NCBI GenBank assembly: GCA_961205875.1
Contig: OY540810.1
Span: 9,176,001-9,240,000, forward strand
DNA: 64,000 bases
Reading direction: 5' to 3'
From: Sialis fuliginosa
Taxonomy: Eukaryota > Arthropoda > Insecta > Megaloptera > Sialidae
Part shown: in pieces, positions 14,101-26,474 of the stretch
Layout of the letters: the number at the start of each line of letters is the position of its first letter
Position numbering within the stretch: the first letter of the stretch is position 1
Program-made: the position numbers and the translations under genes
The notes under the pieces: model-generated
Databases searched by the model: none
What the model saw: the letters and a program-made list of their open reading frames with translations, nothing else
Told to the model about the DNA's origin: nothing

Positions 14101-15894
14101 TAAATTTTATAAAACATCGCAACCCAAAATAATATGTAAGTAAAAAAAGTATACAAATAGATAAAAATTTCTGCGTCTACTTTTTTTTCGTTTTTAAAGA
14201 TCGCGTGGACATTTATAATTATTATTTCCTACTTAATTTTTTATATTTAGACTTTATATAAAAATATCAACATTCACATCTCATTGTTTTGAGTAATAAA
14301 TCACTTTAAACTTCTGAATATTTTGTTAGATACAATTAAATATTAATTAATAATTTTAGTTACCACAAACTTTAATATTTTAGTTTTTTATTACCTACCA
14401 TAATTATTGTAAAAATATTTACCTTTCCCAATAAGCACGTAAGAATAAAATAGGAAAAATATTGGATTTTATTTACCAGGTATTTTACTCACATCAGATT
14501 TTTTCATTGAAATAGTCTTTGTTTCTACATTCAAATATAAATTGTGTTATAAGATTATTATTTTGTGTTGATTAAACAAAAACTATTTAACAAATAAACC
14601 AACGGAAGGGATAGGGGGGAAAAATCAACAATGAACTAATTAAGTGTTTCCCAATTCATTAATTTACTATTACTAATCATTAGAGCAACTAGAAAAAAAA
14701 AATGTCATCCATATTTTATACAAAATTTTCATGATATTAAATTAAATTTCCTGACTTTACCAAAATTTCCAAATTTGATTAAGAGTTGAGAAACAATAAA
14801 AAAATGTTAATGTATTTAAAGGTAAAGGTATGGACTAACAAATCAACGGTTATAGTAGGGATAGGTTCAGATAAGTCTCTAGGAGGTGCATGGACATCGA
14901 CACTGACGATGATTTCATTAGGAAGTGTGGGCAAGGATATATCTGATGGAGGAACGTGAACTTCAGCAACAACTTCTACCCTCCTCGAAGGTTCTTCGAA
15001 ATGTGTAGTTTGAAGTTGCGGTTGCGATAGATTCAGTAATTCTTGAATAAAACCTTCCGGATCTTGAATTATTCCCTAGAAAGATTAATACATTATGCGT
15101 TCAGCAGTAATTTCACTTTTTTGTGTATCCTTGTTCGCTCTAGCCCTATTATTTGCTGCAGTCGTCTCTAATATTTTATTTCAGATAATCATATAGTTAC
15201 CTCTTCATCTCTAATACGAGTAATAACAGGTTCATCTATAATTGTTATAGAAGCTGCATCACGGTACGTAACCGGAACAATTTCTTCAACAGCAGGAATA
15301 GTAACCGGTTTTACTGAAGGAACTCTTTTTTTGGGTGGTCCAGGTTTTTTAGTTTGAATTTCCAACAATCTAAAAAAATATATTTGATAATTACATTGTT
15401 TGGTATTATTATATATTTATGTACTTACACTTTCGGTTTATAGAGTTGGACGTAAATATTGCATATATCATCTAAAATTAAAAATTATTTTTATAAAAAA
15501 TAGTTACATTTAAAACTCTGTTTAGTTCTTACGTTTAAGCATATTGATTTTTTCATTATACATCCAAATAAGACCATAGACTAAATAAGCTGAAAGGCGA
15601 AGTGATATTCTATTTTCCGGACGAGTTGATTCCGACATAATATATTTCATTATTTCATCGCTAAAATAAAAAAAATTTACTGTTAACTTCTATAGATACA
15701 ATTTAAATTCTACTTTTTTGGAGATAACTATATTATATTATTTCATTGGATATTTTTACGTACGCTGTTGAAATAACATTAAATTTTAATTTTTCTGTTC
15801 GGGAAAGTTTTTTTCGTTTTTCTGGAAACGTAGCCGCTATCCAGCAAACTGCAAATTTTCCCTTTTTACATAATAATTCCAGATCAAAAAACAT
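11125..15894 (-). CDS. REC8: REC8-type alpha-kleisin (meiotic cohesin subunit)
   Basis: Kleisins close the SMC1-SMC3 ring; REC8 replaces RAD21 in meiosis. I join 14 exons: 15894-15764, 15660-15533, 15471-15429, 15369-15201, 15075-14840, 13936-13759, 13668-13349, 13287-13230, 13174-12952, 12895-12842, 12217-12185, 12024-11838, 11411-11281 and 11213-11125. All phases agree, giving 659 residues. The N-terminus (MFFDLELLCKKGKFAVCWIA, then AT..KLSRTEKLKFNV) matches the SMC3-binding kleisin domain; CWIAAT is nearer REC8 (IWLAAT) than RAD21 (IWLAAH). The C-terminal winged helix (SMC1-binding) is seen in FPKPETNRRTAANIFYHLL and VLQAKNQITMIKRPGS. The middle is acidic and disordered, with basic patches (RKRKRS, KRRR) that may be nuclear signals, and ExxR tetrads (EPSR, EAER) that fit the minimal separase site. 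Exon 12 has two in-frame acceptors 6 bp apart (12024 or 12018). RAD21L or a C(2)M-like kleisin is the alternative; kleisin identity is firmer than the paralogue. Confidence 0.85.
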
Positions 15895-16703
15895 TGTTGA
15901 TATCCTATGTAATTTCTGGAAAAAATAAATACATATTAGTCATTATATTATTTTGTATTTACATAAATATAATAAGGGCTTCATACTTATTATTTATAAG
16001 TATTAAAATATAATAAAAATGATATAACTTACTTCTGATTATGAAAAAAAAAACTGTAAAACAGAGCAGTACACAAATATAGTTCAAAAAGCACAAATAT
16101 CACAATGTTAGCGATACTAATGTTATACCTAATAACAATAAAAAGACGTTACAAAATCAACATCTACAATAAAACAATGACAAACGGTTTTTCAAGTTTT
16201 TCATTGTCGTTTTCTTCAATTTAAAGTGACCAATAGAAAAAAATATAACAACAATAAACTTTTTCGTAATTTAAAAAAAGAATAAGAAGAAAAAGCTATG
16301 TACTTAAATAAATAAACACATGAACAAATAAAATACCAATTTGTGATTGTCATTCTTGCTTTTATAATGTTTATATTATTTTTATTTGTAATTGTACATA
16401 TAAAAATGTTACTACATTTTTTAGTGGATATTTTATTCTCTTACTTTGGTTAATTGTAATACAGTTGAATATATTCTGTGAGTTAAATCAGTTTTTTTTA
16501 TTGACATCAACGAACTATGACATTCACCTATAAGATATTATTTTAATGTAAATAAAAAGAATTACCTATTAATGTTTAAGGTTCTGTGGTTTAATGTATA
16601 GGACAACGACTCTTGATTTACATTTATATGAAGACTAACATAATTTTAGATAAATTTTATAAGTCAACATCTTTGATATTAACCTAAAATACTTACATTA
16701 ACA
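15895..16703. promoter_or_regulatory. Divergent intergenic interval REC8-like/PPT1
   Basis: About 810 bp of very AT-rich DNA separate the two divergent start codons. It must hold both promoters. I recognise no specific element, and no ORF of interest. Confidence 0.4.
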
Positions 16704-18739
16704 ATGTATTTTTATTATAAAATATTGTATGTACTATTATTTCTTTCACCTGAATATTTATCAGCAACTACCACTACCGAGCTCCCGAACAAACCTGCCA
16801 TAGTGTTGTGGCACGGAATGGGTAAACTATTTTTAAAACAAAATTATTATTTATTTATCGATTTATTTTTACTTTCAGGTGATAGTTGCTGTTTTGAATT
16901 TAGTTTAGGGAGGGTGAAATCAATGATTGAAAAAGCTCTACCTGGTGTATATGTACTGTCTGTGAAAATTGGAAATTCAATAGTTGAAGACGTTGAAAAC
17001 GGATACTTTTTAGAAGCAAATAAACAAGTTCAAATAGTATGTGAGATGATTTCAAAAGATCCACGCTTACAAAGCGGGTACAATGCAATTGGTTTTTCAC
17101 AAGGAGCACAGTTTCTGTAAGTGTGTGTGATTTACATATTTTTTAAATTCATTCAATCATTGTATAATAGAATATTTTCTTTTGTAGGAGAGCTTTGGTT
17201 CAACGTTGTACTGGAACACCTATGGTTAATCTGATATCTTTAGGTGGTCAACATCAAGGTGTTTATGGAATACCTAATTGTGCTTCTCTGGATCATTATG
17301 CATGTAATTATGTTAGAAAACTATTGAACTATATTGCTTATGAAGGGTGCGTATAAAATATTTATATTGTATTGTAAAACCCTTCAACCATCCGTTAGGC
17401 GCACAGCATACATGCGTAGACCACTCATATAAAAACTGTTACAACTAAAACTTATACCCTATTTACACACATGCCATTTTGAATAGCTGCCGATTACATA
17501 TACTAATATATTATTAGTTACAGTGTTTTGCGCAGTGTTTTGAGTTATAGCAAATCAAAAACAGCATGTATGCCGCACGTCTAACCGTGTGCTTCGTTTT
17601 TTTATTTTCATCATTTTTTTAAATAGTGGTTTTATTTTATGGGTGTGTATTTTACTAATATCAGAAATAAAGACATGTTTGACCCAAAAAAACTTGCATG
17701 GGAGTTAATAAACCCACACATAGAGTTTAGGACAAAATCAAGAGTTTGCATTTCATAATTGTAGAACCCCACACCATTATAGCTATGGGCGTCTGCAGAG
17801 AGGTAAGGGGGAAAATATGGTACTTCCTCCTCCCCCTCAAATAGAGTAAATTGATGTAATATTCTATTCTTTTTTCTGGGGGGGGGGGGGGGGGGTGTAA
17901 AGATAAGATATTTAATACGTAACTCTCTAATCTCTTGTAATTTTCGTATATACTGTATGTACCAAATATGTATAATAGCTACATATATTAAAAATACGTC
18001 TTTTTTTTGTATTTGTAATATAACGTATATCACAGCCGTATACAAATTTTTAGTACTTTTTATCTTAGATTTGGTTTATAGAACAACCTCCTTAAATGAA
18101 TTTTTTTAGAATATTTAATTCTTGAGTTACAGGGTATTCCTTACTTGAGGATTTTTTAGATCCTAAACTAACTTATTTTGTAATGAGAGCAAAGAAAATA
18201 TGTTTTTTTTAACACCCTAATATACATACGTAGGTATAGTAAAAAGTAAGGTCAGCTGAACGGACTGCGTGATTCGTAAAAAAATCTCCATGTTGTTACT
18301 GTATTTTCCAAATAAAATAAAACTCATTTTTCTTTGCAGTTGGGTTCAACGTACCTTAGTACAAGCATCATACTGGCACGATCCTTTAAATGAAGATAAA
18401 TATAAAACACATAGTGTCTTCTTAGCTGACATAAACAACGAAATGAGTATAAATCAAGATTACATAGATAACCTTCAAAAACTCAATAAGCTTGTTTTGG
18501 TTCGATTTGACAACGACACGATTGTACAGCCTGTTGAGACTGAATGGTTTGGATTTTATCGTCCAGGTCAAGATAAAGAAATACTCGATTATGATGAGCT
18601 GCCTGTTAACTTAAATTTAGGTTTAAGTACTATGAATGAATTAGGTAAAATTGATTTTTTGTCGACTGAAGGGAACCATTTACAATTTACAGAAGAATGG
18701 TTTAATGATTTTATTATAGGTCCTTATTTATCACAATAA
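16704..18739 (+). CDS. PPT1: PPT1, lysosomal palmitoyl-protein thioesterase
   Basis: PPT1 removes palmitate from cysteines of proteins during lysosomal breakdown. Exons 16704-16821, 16879-17116, 17188-17346 and 18340-18739 join in phase to 304 residues (human 306). An N-terminal hydrophobic signal peptide (about residues 1-21) precedes [12 protein letters not shown]. The alpha/beta-hydrolase triad is visible: Ser113 in GFSQG, Asp231 in FDNDTIVQP and His285 in [12 protein letters not shown]. Other family blocks are [23 protein letters not shown] and [12 protein letters not shown]. Asn230-Asp-Thr is an N-glycosylation sequon overlapping the catalytic Asp, as at human Asn232. Intron 3 is about 1 kb and uses a GTGCGT donor; the alternative donor 3 bp downstream would break the frame. 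That intron carries a MITE and a poly-G run. Divergent from the REC8-like gene. Confidence 0.97.
17381..17592. mobile_element. MITE copy in PPT1 intron 3 (family shared with 44.1 kb)
   Basis: About 210 bp from AACCCTTCAACCATCCGTTA to GCACGTCTAACCGTGTG aligns by eye with 44093-44317, sharing AAAAACTGTTACAACTAA, CCCTATTTACAC and GAGTTATAGC.AATCAAA.AC. Imperfect terminal inverted repeats (AACCCTTCG.TA... / ...TAACGGAGGGTT in the other copy) suggest a non-autonomous DNA transposon. No target duplication is clear. Confidence 0.6.
17878..17895. repeat. 18-bp G homopolymer
   Basis: Eighteen consecutive G within PPT1 intron 3, about 445 bp upstream of the last exon. Length is probably unstable and may be a sequencing or assembly weak point. 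Confidence 0.9.
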
Positions 18740-19859
18740 TGTTATATAATAATATTTTTATTTTTATATTGGTATTTGTAAGTTTTTGAATATTATATAA
18801 TTTTTTTTAAATCTGTGTTTTGTTTTCTTTTACCCTATCCAGACTCTTACTGGAGTGTCTCTAGCAAAACCTACACCCGGTGGTGTTGCCAACTATAGGG
18901 AGGCGGAAAATTTTGTCAAAATAGCATTATCGGAATCAGAGATTGGGATTCCTATCCTTACTTTTCAATAAAAAAAAATTATTTCTATTCATTGTCAGTA
19001 AAAAAAATATTCATCAATTAGAAAAGAAAAACATAGATGAACACATTAAATAAAAAAAAAGCAAAAAAAATAGATTAATGGAAGTTACATACTAACTATA
19101 AACAAGCGTACATCCAGAAGGAGGGACACCCCCCCCCCCCCCCAAAAAAAAAGAAAAAAAAATTAAAGTAAATAAATTATTAAATTCTTATTTTAAATAT
19201 ACTGAAGTTCTTTTGATTCAAAACTTTTTCCACTTCCTGAACCATGACCCCCTTCCCCATGAACCTTAATAAATTTTTAAAATTTTTGAGTTATTTTGTG
19301 CTCATAAATCGTTCTTTTTTTCTGCGTATATTTTTAGTCTGTACACGATTTATATTTTACTTATATTTTCATCCCCCCCCCTACTATAAAATGAGTTTTA
19401 TTCAGCTCGATATGAGAAATTCGAAAATGATTTTTTATTAAAAAATTGTTAAAAATAAACAACAAAATTTTTCTTACATTTTTTAAATGAAATCGACAAG
19501 GTTTAAAAACATTTAAAAACAGCCTCAAGCATCATTGTTTGTTTTTTTTTTTCAAAAAAATTATTTATTGGTGTAATTTTAATTGTTTATAACAAAATAT
19601 AAATAATTAAAATTTGAAAGCCATCATATTTTCATTGAAAAATTATTTTTTTCGAAAATAGTCACATACATGAAAATTGTTAAACAAAATTTTTATAAGG
19701 GCCCCTTGATCACTTGCTGCTCTCGGGACCCGGAGCCTCTAGTTACGGTCCTGTTTTTGATTAACTTTAACAATTTTATTCGTTCATAAAAATAATCATT
19801 CATTTGGGAGGGGGTATGTTTTAAAACGTATGATTAAGTACGGAGTTGAAAAAAATGTG
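18740..19859. other. Intergenic DNA downstream of PPT1
   Basis: Holds the PPT1 3' UTR and then AT-rich DNA with homopolymer runs (C run at about 19129-19142, long A and T runs) and degraded repeat material. No gene seen. The last about 60 bp match a dispersed repeat also present near 35.8 kb, into which the foldback element at 19869 inserted. Confidence 0.5.
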
Positions 19860-20382
19860 ATGTAGTGTCAAGGTATATAAAGACAAGGTAGTCTCAACAA
19901 TTACTTGACCAATCAGCGTTGGCGCGGGAATTGACGTCACCTGGGGGATATATTCAAATGTCATAAATTTTTAATAGAATATTAATTACAAAAAATTCCT
20001 TTATTTATTCTTGTTTTCGTATTTTTTGATATTTTAACAACACATACAATCAAATAAGTACAAATTCGACATAGCAAAATCATATAACGTATTGCCAACT
20101 TAAGAATAGTAAAAATGATGCTTCCCGAATTGACCAAATTGTCTTTGACAGCTTTTTTATGAGTTTTCAATGTCGAATTTATACTTATTTGATTGTATGT
20201 GTTGTTAAAATATCAAAAAATACGAAAACAAGAATAAATAAAGGAATTTTTTGTAATTAATATTCTATTAAAAATTTATGACATTTGAATATATCCCCCA
20301 GGTGACGTCAATTCCCGCGCCAACGCTGATTGGTCAAGGAATTGTTGAGACTACCTTGTCTTTATATACCTTGATGTAGTGT
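19860..20382. mobile_element. Long-TIR foldback DNA transposon with 9-bp target duplication
   Basis: The element proper is 19869-20373 (505 bp). Its two 203-bp inverted arms (19869-20071 and 20171-20373) are nearly identical and surround a 99-bp spacer. The ends read CAAGG...CCTTG. ATGTAGTGT is present at both flanks (19860-19868 and 20374-20382), a perfect 9-bp duplication. Long TIRs with 9-bp duplications are typical of Mutator-like elements; hAT (8 bp, ends YARNG, which CAAGG also fits) is the alternative. No transposase is encoded. Each arm carries TATATAAAG, a CCAAT-type box (ACCAATCAGCG) and TGACGTCA, a promoter-like set discussed in the findings. Confidence 0.88.
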
Positions 20383-21997
20383 GACAAAGCGGGAGGGTTG
20401 GATCGAAAATGCGTGAATTTTGCGTGATATATTTTATAGATGACCCTTATATCAATAAGGAAGAAGAAATGTTGGATTCCGCCGAATTCCGCGCATATGA
20501 CCACTAGAATATTTGTTTAAACAAAAGTTTACATACATTTATAGTTTTTATGACAAAAAACACACTCATAGAAATAATTAAAGGGCCACCCAATTTTATT
20601 TTTAAAAATTACTCATTTTCAAAGTATAGTGTCAATTAGGTCAAATACTCAAAATGATCCTTTTTTTTACTTATCGGGTGTGAAGGAAATTTTATCTTTT
20701 TTTCGAATTCAGGAGTAGTCTATCACAGCCTTCAAGCTTACTGAACCGATTGACCTAAAAAGCTTTTTGAAAAAAATATAGTAAATTGTAGAGATCAATA
20801 AAAGACTTGAGTTGTAAAAATACATTTTTATATTTTTGGCGCTCTTTGAGGGGGCTAAATGGGTTACCTATAATATAATTCAATTTCAGCGAGTGGGGTA
20901 TTAAATGAAAGGAATTTAAATATGTATTATTAAAAACAACAAATTTTTAAAAAATCATAAAATGTAGTCTCCAAAAGTAATTATGTGGAAAATTTGAAAA
21001 TATTGAATTTGTATCAACACTTGCACTTACGTTGTTTTTTTTTATAAATTGTTATAAAAATATATTTGAAACTAATAGACAAACTATTAAATATAACTAG
21101 TGGTTCTTAATTTAATAAGTAAATTAAATTTAAATGAAAAAAATCGACTAGATCTAAAAATTATACGGTAAGAAACACCAATACACGAGGTTCGACTCGC
21201 AATTGGCAATTTTAGTTTATTATGTACTTTAAATAATTATTTTTATCAATTTTTTTTTTGTGAATCGCTATTACATGAAAGCAAACATCATTTTTACGTT
21301 GATATATAATTTTAATTCTACTAGCGAACAACAATAATTTCAAACAGCAGAAAATATTGTAGAGTAGACAGCCCGGCTGTGGGCGGTGCGTAGACAAAAC
21401 AACGCGGCGAATAACAAAAACCTTCATACGGACAGCGGGCGTCGCTGAGCGGGGGCGGGACGGGGCCGACGCCACGGCCTTTATGTAGATATGTATACAG
21501 AAATGAAATCAAAAGATTTCAATGGAGATGAAAAATGCGCGCTTGAATTATTTCAATGAAGTTTTTTCATTTATTAGTGTAATGTATTTTTGTTTTGTAT
21601 CGATCAGGTCCGTATTTAATAAAAATTACGTTTATTGTTAAGAGACACGTGCCTGTTTTGATCTTATAACAAATATTAATAAGCATTGTATGTCATTCTT
21701 GTTTGAAGTTGGAATTAAGTATACAACTATTTAACTTGCGGTGTTAATTAAGTTAGGTACTTATCTTTTTTTGAATAAAAAAAATTGGAAAAAAATCATT
21801 CAATCAATGAAAATTTTTAAACATTCAAATAATATAGCAGAAAGAAGGCCAATATGAGGAGGGAATGTTTATCTTTTCGTGTTTTATTTTACTCCAACGC
21901 CCCAAAAATTGTTTTTTTCACCCGAAAATACTCGGGGCTCTTCTGAAAGTAACTCTCTCCCGAATATATTCGATTGTGGCCCTTAAACGATAAAATC
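20383..21997. other. Intergenic DNA with repeat fragments and a GC-rich patch
   Basis: About 20620-20960 belongs to a dispersed family also seen at 33.83-34.06 kb (shared phrases: rows around GGTATTAAATGAAAGGAA and a CCCACTC..GGGATTGAA-type segment, in opposite orientation). About 21360-21560 is much more GC/CpG-rich than its surroundings, without a believable ORF; it is listed in the findings as a possible regulatory patch. Confidence 0.45.
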
Positions 21998-22260
21998 CAT
22001 ATTAATATTATAAATGCAAAAGTGTGTTTGTCTGTTTGTTACCTTTTCACGGCTAGACCGCTGAACCGATCTTGATGAAATTTGGCACCCTGGGGAAGAC
22101 ATAGGCTACTTTGTATTCCAAAAAATTTATTAGATTAAAAAATGGGTGTGCGACATTATAGGTTATACTTTTTTGGCGAAGACATCTATAGCGTGCAAAT
22201 GCGAAATTAAAAACCTGTTTTATCGACTATATCATACACCCAAAAATCATGATCACCACG
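21998..22260 (-). repeat. SINE/LINE-tail-like interspersed repeat, copy 1
   Basis: Contains ACGGCTAGACCGCTGAACCG and GATGAAATTTGGCACC, then AAACCTGTTTTATCGACTAT. It matches, in opposite orientation, the outer parts of the repeat at 40286-41356 and the shorter copy at 27536-27665. This phrase set is common in arthropod genomes; the class (SINE or LINE 3' end) is not certain. Confidence 0.65.
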
Positions 22261-22588
22261 TGGAATCATTGAAATTTAAAATATAGGTAATGGATATGTC
22301 TAACGGTATTATTTAGTAAATTAAATTTTTAGCTAATATAATATAAAAAAAATAAGTAAAATCATATCTGAATAATAATTTAAGTTAATTAAATTTTCTG
22401 GGACATCATTCTTCTTTAATTGTTAAATAAAATTTGATTAGGTAAACTTGGTTTTCTCTATTAATTTTTAACTTCTATCTCTAGGTATTTTACAGAAAGA
22501 TCACCTCTATAAGTATAGTAGCATTATGAAGTCCACATTTTCTAGGCAAAGATTTTCGGCAAGACCCGCGTCCCGCTAAGAAATCTAA

Positions 22589-22717
22589 TGCCGTGTTTAG
22601 ACCGAAAAACAAAACAGCAACACGGTGTTCTTTTGACAAAATAGCAACAAACCTTATACTTTTAAATACGAAGTGTTTTAAAAACAACATGTTTTGTTTT
22701 TCGGTCTAAACACGGCA
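22589..22717. mobile_element. Tourist-like MITE, 129 bp, TAA target duplication
   Basis: Perfect inverted ends of about 28 bp start TGCCGTGTTTAGACCGAAAA and are flanked by TAA on both sides (22586-22588 and 22718-22720). A 3-bp TWA duplication and short length fit PIF/Harbinger (Tourist) MITEs. No coding capacity. Confidence 0.85.
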
Positions 22718-23046
22718 TAAGAATTTTTTTTTTACAACGAAACAAAAGCTTGATAACTCGCCATGCTTCTACCTCCGCTATCCTAGCCCCAGACCAGCAA
22801 GCCTTATGGTTTAAGTTTTATGTTTTACTATTTAAAAGTATTTTACATTTAATGCAATTTATAATTTAACTGCTATTGTTCGAATGAAAATCTTGAAATT
22901 TAAATAATATTAAAATACTTCTCAGAACCCTTCTTACAAAATCCTATATACGCACCTGTCTATTGATTTGATTGAAGGACCTCGCTTAAATTGACTCTTA
23001 ATAATTGTGAGTGAATTTATGAAATATGTATTTAAAAGAACATATA

Positions 23047-23503
23047 AGGTACTGACACCAGTCTTGGATCATATCCCAGTGTTGGATTCTTGTTTAATTA
23101 ATCTATAGACATATAATTATAAAACAGCTTAATTAAAATGACAATCGGTCAATGGGTGTCAAAATGGTGAATATTTAAACTAATTGTTAATGTAAAATAT
23201 TTTGTTTTAAAATTTTATGTTTCTTCATTTTACAACTTTTGTGTCTTTGTACTTATTACCCATTGATGATTTTACTTAATCCATTACTGGAGAAAAAACA
23301 TAAACAAAATAAAAGGCTATAATTATTAAAAAATATATATTTTTGCGGATTTTGGTAATTAAATTAATTTAATAAAGAGGTAGGTAGTTATTTTATTAGT
23401 AACATGAATTCGTGATAATTAAAAAAAAGAAGCCCATTAAGCCATCAATCCCAAAAAACAGTATACTTTGCTCTTAGACGGGCCAAGACTGGTGCCAGTA
23501 CCT
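23047..23503. mobile_element. TA-flanked MITE, 457 bp
   Basis: Inverted ends AGGTACTGACACCAGTCTTG and CAAGACTGGTGCCAGTACCT are each flanked by TA, as for Tc1/mariner-type insertions. The interior has no ORF of note. Confidence 0.8.
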
Positions 23504-24044
23504 TAGGTAGGAATTTTATGAAAATCTAACACCATTCCTGATTTATGTTTAGATACATGTAATGTTTGCTCCCTTCCCCCCTCCTCCTCAGTATCAACAA
23601 ACAAATACAAGTTATTATTTCATATTTCATTAGTTTACTATAGTTTTCTTATTGTTTTTACTTACATGTTCCGAAGGAAATGGAAGTATTGTAATACCGT
23701 CAAAAAATTGTGTCCGAGATAATGACAGATTTTGATTGTACTAACTTCAAAACATAAATAAAAGTTGTTTTCCGCATGGCGGCTGTGCTTGTGTCTGGAT
23801 GTAGAATTTTCTTTCGTTCACGCGATAACTACTGTAAAAATGTACCGATTTGAATAATTTGTGGGGAAAATGTTTGACTCAGTGAGTACTCCAGACCTAT
23901 TAATTTTGGTGCTAATCGGATTAGGGGTTTTGGAGATATTCGAAATTTTGTTACTATTATCGTCTAAAAAGTGAATGTTGCGAGTATTATCTCACTAATT
24001 TTGAAAATACTTTGTACATTTGCAGTTCAATTGAACCTAAGGGA

Positions 24045-26160
24045 CATTTATTTACATACGCGCCTAAAAAGCTATTGAAGGGGTGAAAACTACCCTCAAA
24101 ATTTAAATTTTATATACTAATTAATACGTCAATACAAATGCAACTAAATTCAAATTGCCAAATTAGTTATTCTACGAATGTGTATTATGTTTTTGACATT
24201 AGGACATTAGAAAACTAATATTTATATTCAAATGGCAATAACTGCTGTAACCGTCGTAAGTATATATGTTTTTTTTATGTATTACGAAATTTATATTCAT
24301 AGTAGTAGGTTATATAAATAAAATATTTAAAAAAAATTATATTTAAAAATTATTTAAAAAGATAGAAAGAACATGGAAGTCATGTATGGTTCTCCACACG
24401 GATATTTTATTAATTATTCGTTTATAAAGGACACCAAACTTTTTGTCCGTACAATAGATACCGACCGTTTTTGTGTAGAAAGCGTGAGGAGTCATTTTAA
24501 TATATTAATAATTTTAGGTTAGGCCCAAAAATTTTGATTCTTTCCCGGGTCACTCAGATGCATATAAAATCCGTCACTGATGAGAGCACCTAATTAATTA
24601 ACACATATTTATGTATTTAAAAAATACCTCATACAAACCACCACCTACGTTACCACAATATTATCTGAACATCTATGACGTGTGTGTGCTGTATATATAT
24701 TTTTTAATTCAACTGCAAATTAACTGAGATTCTGTTAAAATATGTAAAAGTTTTTTCTTTTATATATATATTTTATCAGAATGAATTGAAATACATGCAT
24801 GTACATTGTACAATTTCATTTTAGATATTCTTGGAAATATTTTATTTTTATAATTCTCAGTATTATAAATATTTTCAGTTTTTGGTTATATTAACTTCCC
24901 AGTAGGAAGTTATTTTAATCGGTCCGAAAATCAATATTAAAAATTTCTACATATTTTTATGTTTCAAGGTCACTATAGTATATTTACACTATGTATGTAT
25001 GTGTGTGTATACAGGGTGGGGCATTTAAAGTGTTACAGTTGATTATCTCAGAACCATCGCATATTTGAAAAAAATATTTCAATCAACAAATGTTTGGTTG
25101 TAAGGGGGTAATCGAATAGTAATATTTATTTGCTATTTTAACGTGGCCTTCAAGGATATTTGAAGGTCAACATCATTTTTTTAAATAGGAACCTATAGTT
25201 TTTATTTAGTAATCTTATTTTACGTGAAAAAATACTAATCTTTCATTGAAAACTTTTTTTTGAACAACCCATGAAACTTGGAGAATTATTCTAGATTTTT
25301 TTTAACATTTCGTACTTTTTTTTGTTTTTGCTAAAATAAAATAAATAGAAAAAGTTTTTAAATTTTTTTAAATAATTCTCCACGCTTTATTAGACCAAAA
25401 TAAATATTTTGTGTATCTTGTACTTTTTTTCTAAAGTTTGTGGTTTCTGAGTAAAAAATTCTTGAAAGTTCAAAATCTCGAATTATTTTGTTAGATACCT
25501 TGGAAAGCTTGGGTTGTTCAAAAAAAAGTTTTCAATGAAAGATTCGTGTTTTTTCACGTAGATAAGATTACTAAATAAAAACTATAGGTTCCTATTTAAA
25601 AAAATGATGTTGACCTTCAAATATCCTTGAAGGCCACTTTAAAATAGCAAATCAATATTACTATTCGATTACCCTCTTACAACGAAACATTTTTTTCAAA
25701 TATGCGATGGTTCTGAGATAATCAACTGTAACACTTTAAATGCCCCACCCTGTATATGTAGGTACGTACGTGCGTATCATTTTTTACGTGCACAAAATCT
25801 CGCAAATAAAAAATGCTATTGACTTCGTTAGAGCGCTAATCGAAGCGTCTTGACGAGAATATGATGTGAAAGAACGGATTTTTCGAAATTCAACTCTTAT
25901 GGGAGTAAAAAAAAGTTTGTGTGGATAATTTTTTTTGTCGGATTTACTTGAAACTTAGCATGAATAAATATTTTACAATACAAATAATAAAATATGTATT
26001 TCAGATTTTTCTTATACGTGCCTAAACAGCCATTGAAGGGGTGAAAACCACCTTGGAAACAAACACAATTAAATTCAAATTGGCAGTATATTCTAAAAAT
26101 GTGTATTATATTATTGACATTAGGAATAATAGAAAACTAATATTCATAATACAAAGGTGA
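24045..26160. repeat. Direct repeat pair at 24.05-24.27 and 26.01-26.16 kb
   Basis: The outer parts of this span (about 24045-24270 and 26020-26160) are diverged copies of one sequence: both read CGCCTAAAAAGC-like then TTGAAGGGGTGAAAAC, and later TGTGTATTAT..T.TTGACATTAGGA and AGAAAACTAATATT. Between them lie the 741-bp foldback element and unclassified repeat DNA (GGAAGTTATTTTAATCGGTC near 24905). Class unknown. Confidence 0.6.
25012..25752. mobile_element. Foldback element, 741 bp, CAGGGTGGGG ends, TA flanks
   Basis: Inverted arms of about 250 bp (25012-25270 and 25511-25752) begin CAGGGTGGGGCATTTAAAGT. TA dinucleotides flank both ends. The left arm has a short extra segment (around 25070-25090) absent from the right. 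A diverged half copy lies at about 30040-30333. Likely a Tc1/mariner-type non-autonomous element, by flank and ends only. Confidence 0.82.
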
Positions 26161-26474
26161 GTTTTATTTTTGACAAATTCCATTCAAATTTTTATATACA
26201 TATAAAAAAATATATTTACATAAACTATGAAACAAGAAATAATTAGTATTCAAGTATTTATAGTCATACCGTGTTGGGAAGTTGGTTTTGTGGACCACTA
26301 ATAGATTGGTACGTTTTAAAATTAAATTAAAAATGATATAAATTTTCATTTTTAATTTCTGTCGATTTACGTAATTTAACATATATGAAATATACACCTT
26401 TCTCAATATTTCTCATGATATATAACAAAGTAAAAACTAATATATGCTCTTCGTTAATTAATTGAACCCATATA

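Noticed and set aside
15746..15928. 60-codon plus-strand ORF
   Set aside because: It is the antisense of the first exon of the REC8-like gene.
17632..18045. 137-codon minus-strand ORF
   Set aside because: It runs across the poly-G tract in PPT1 intron 3 (giving the poly-Pro part) and has no family features.
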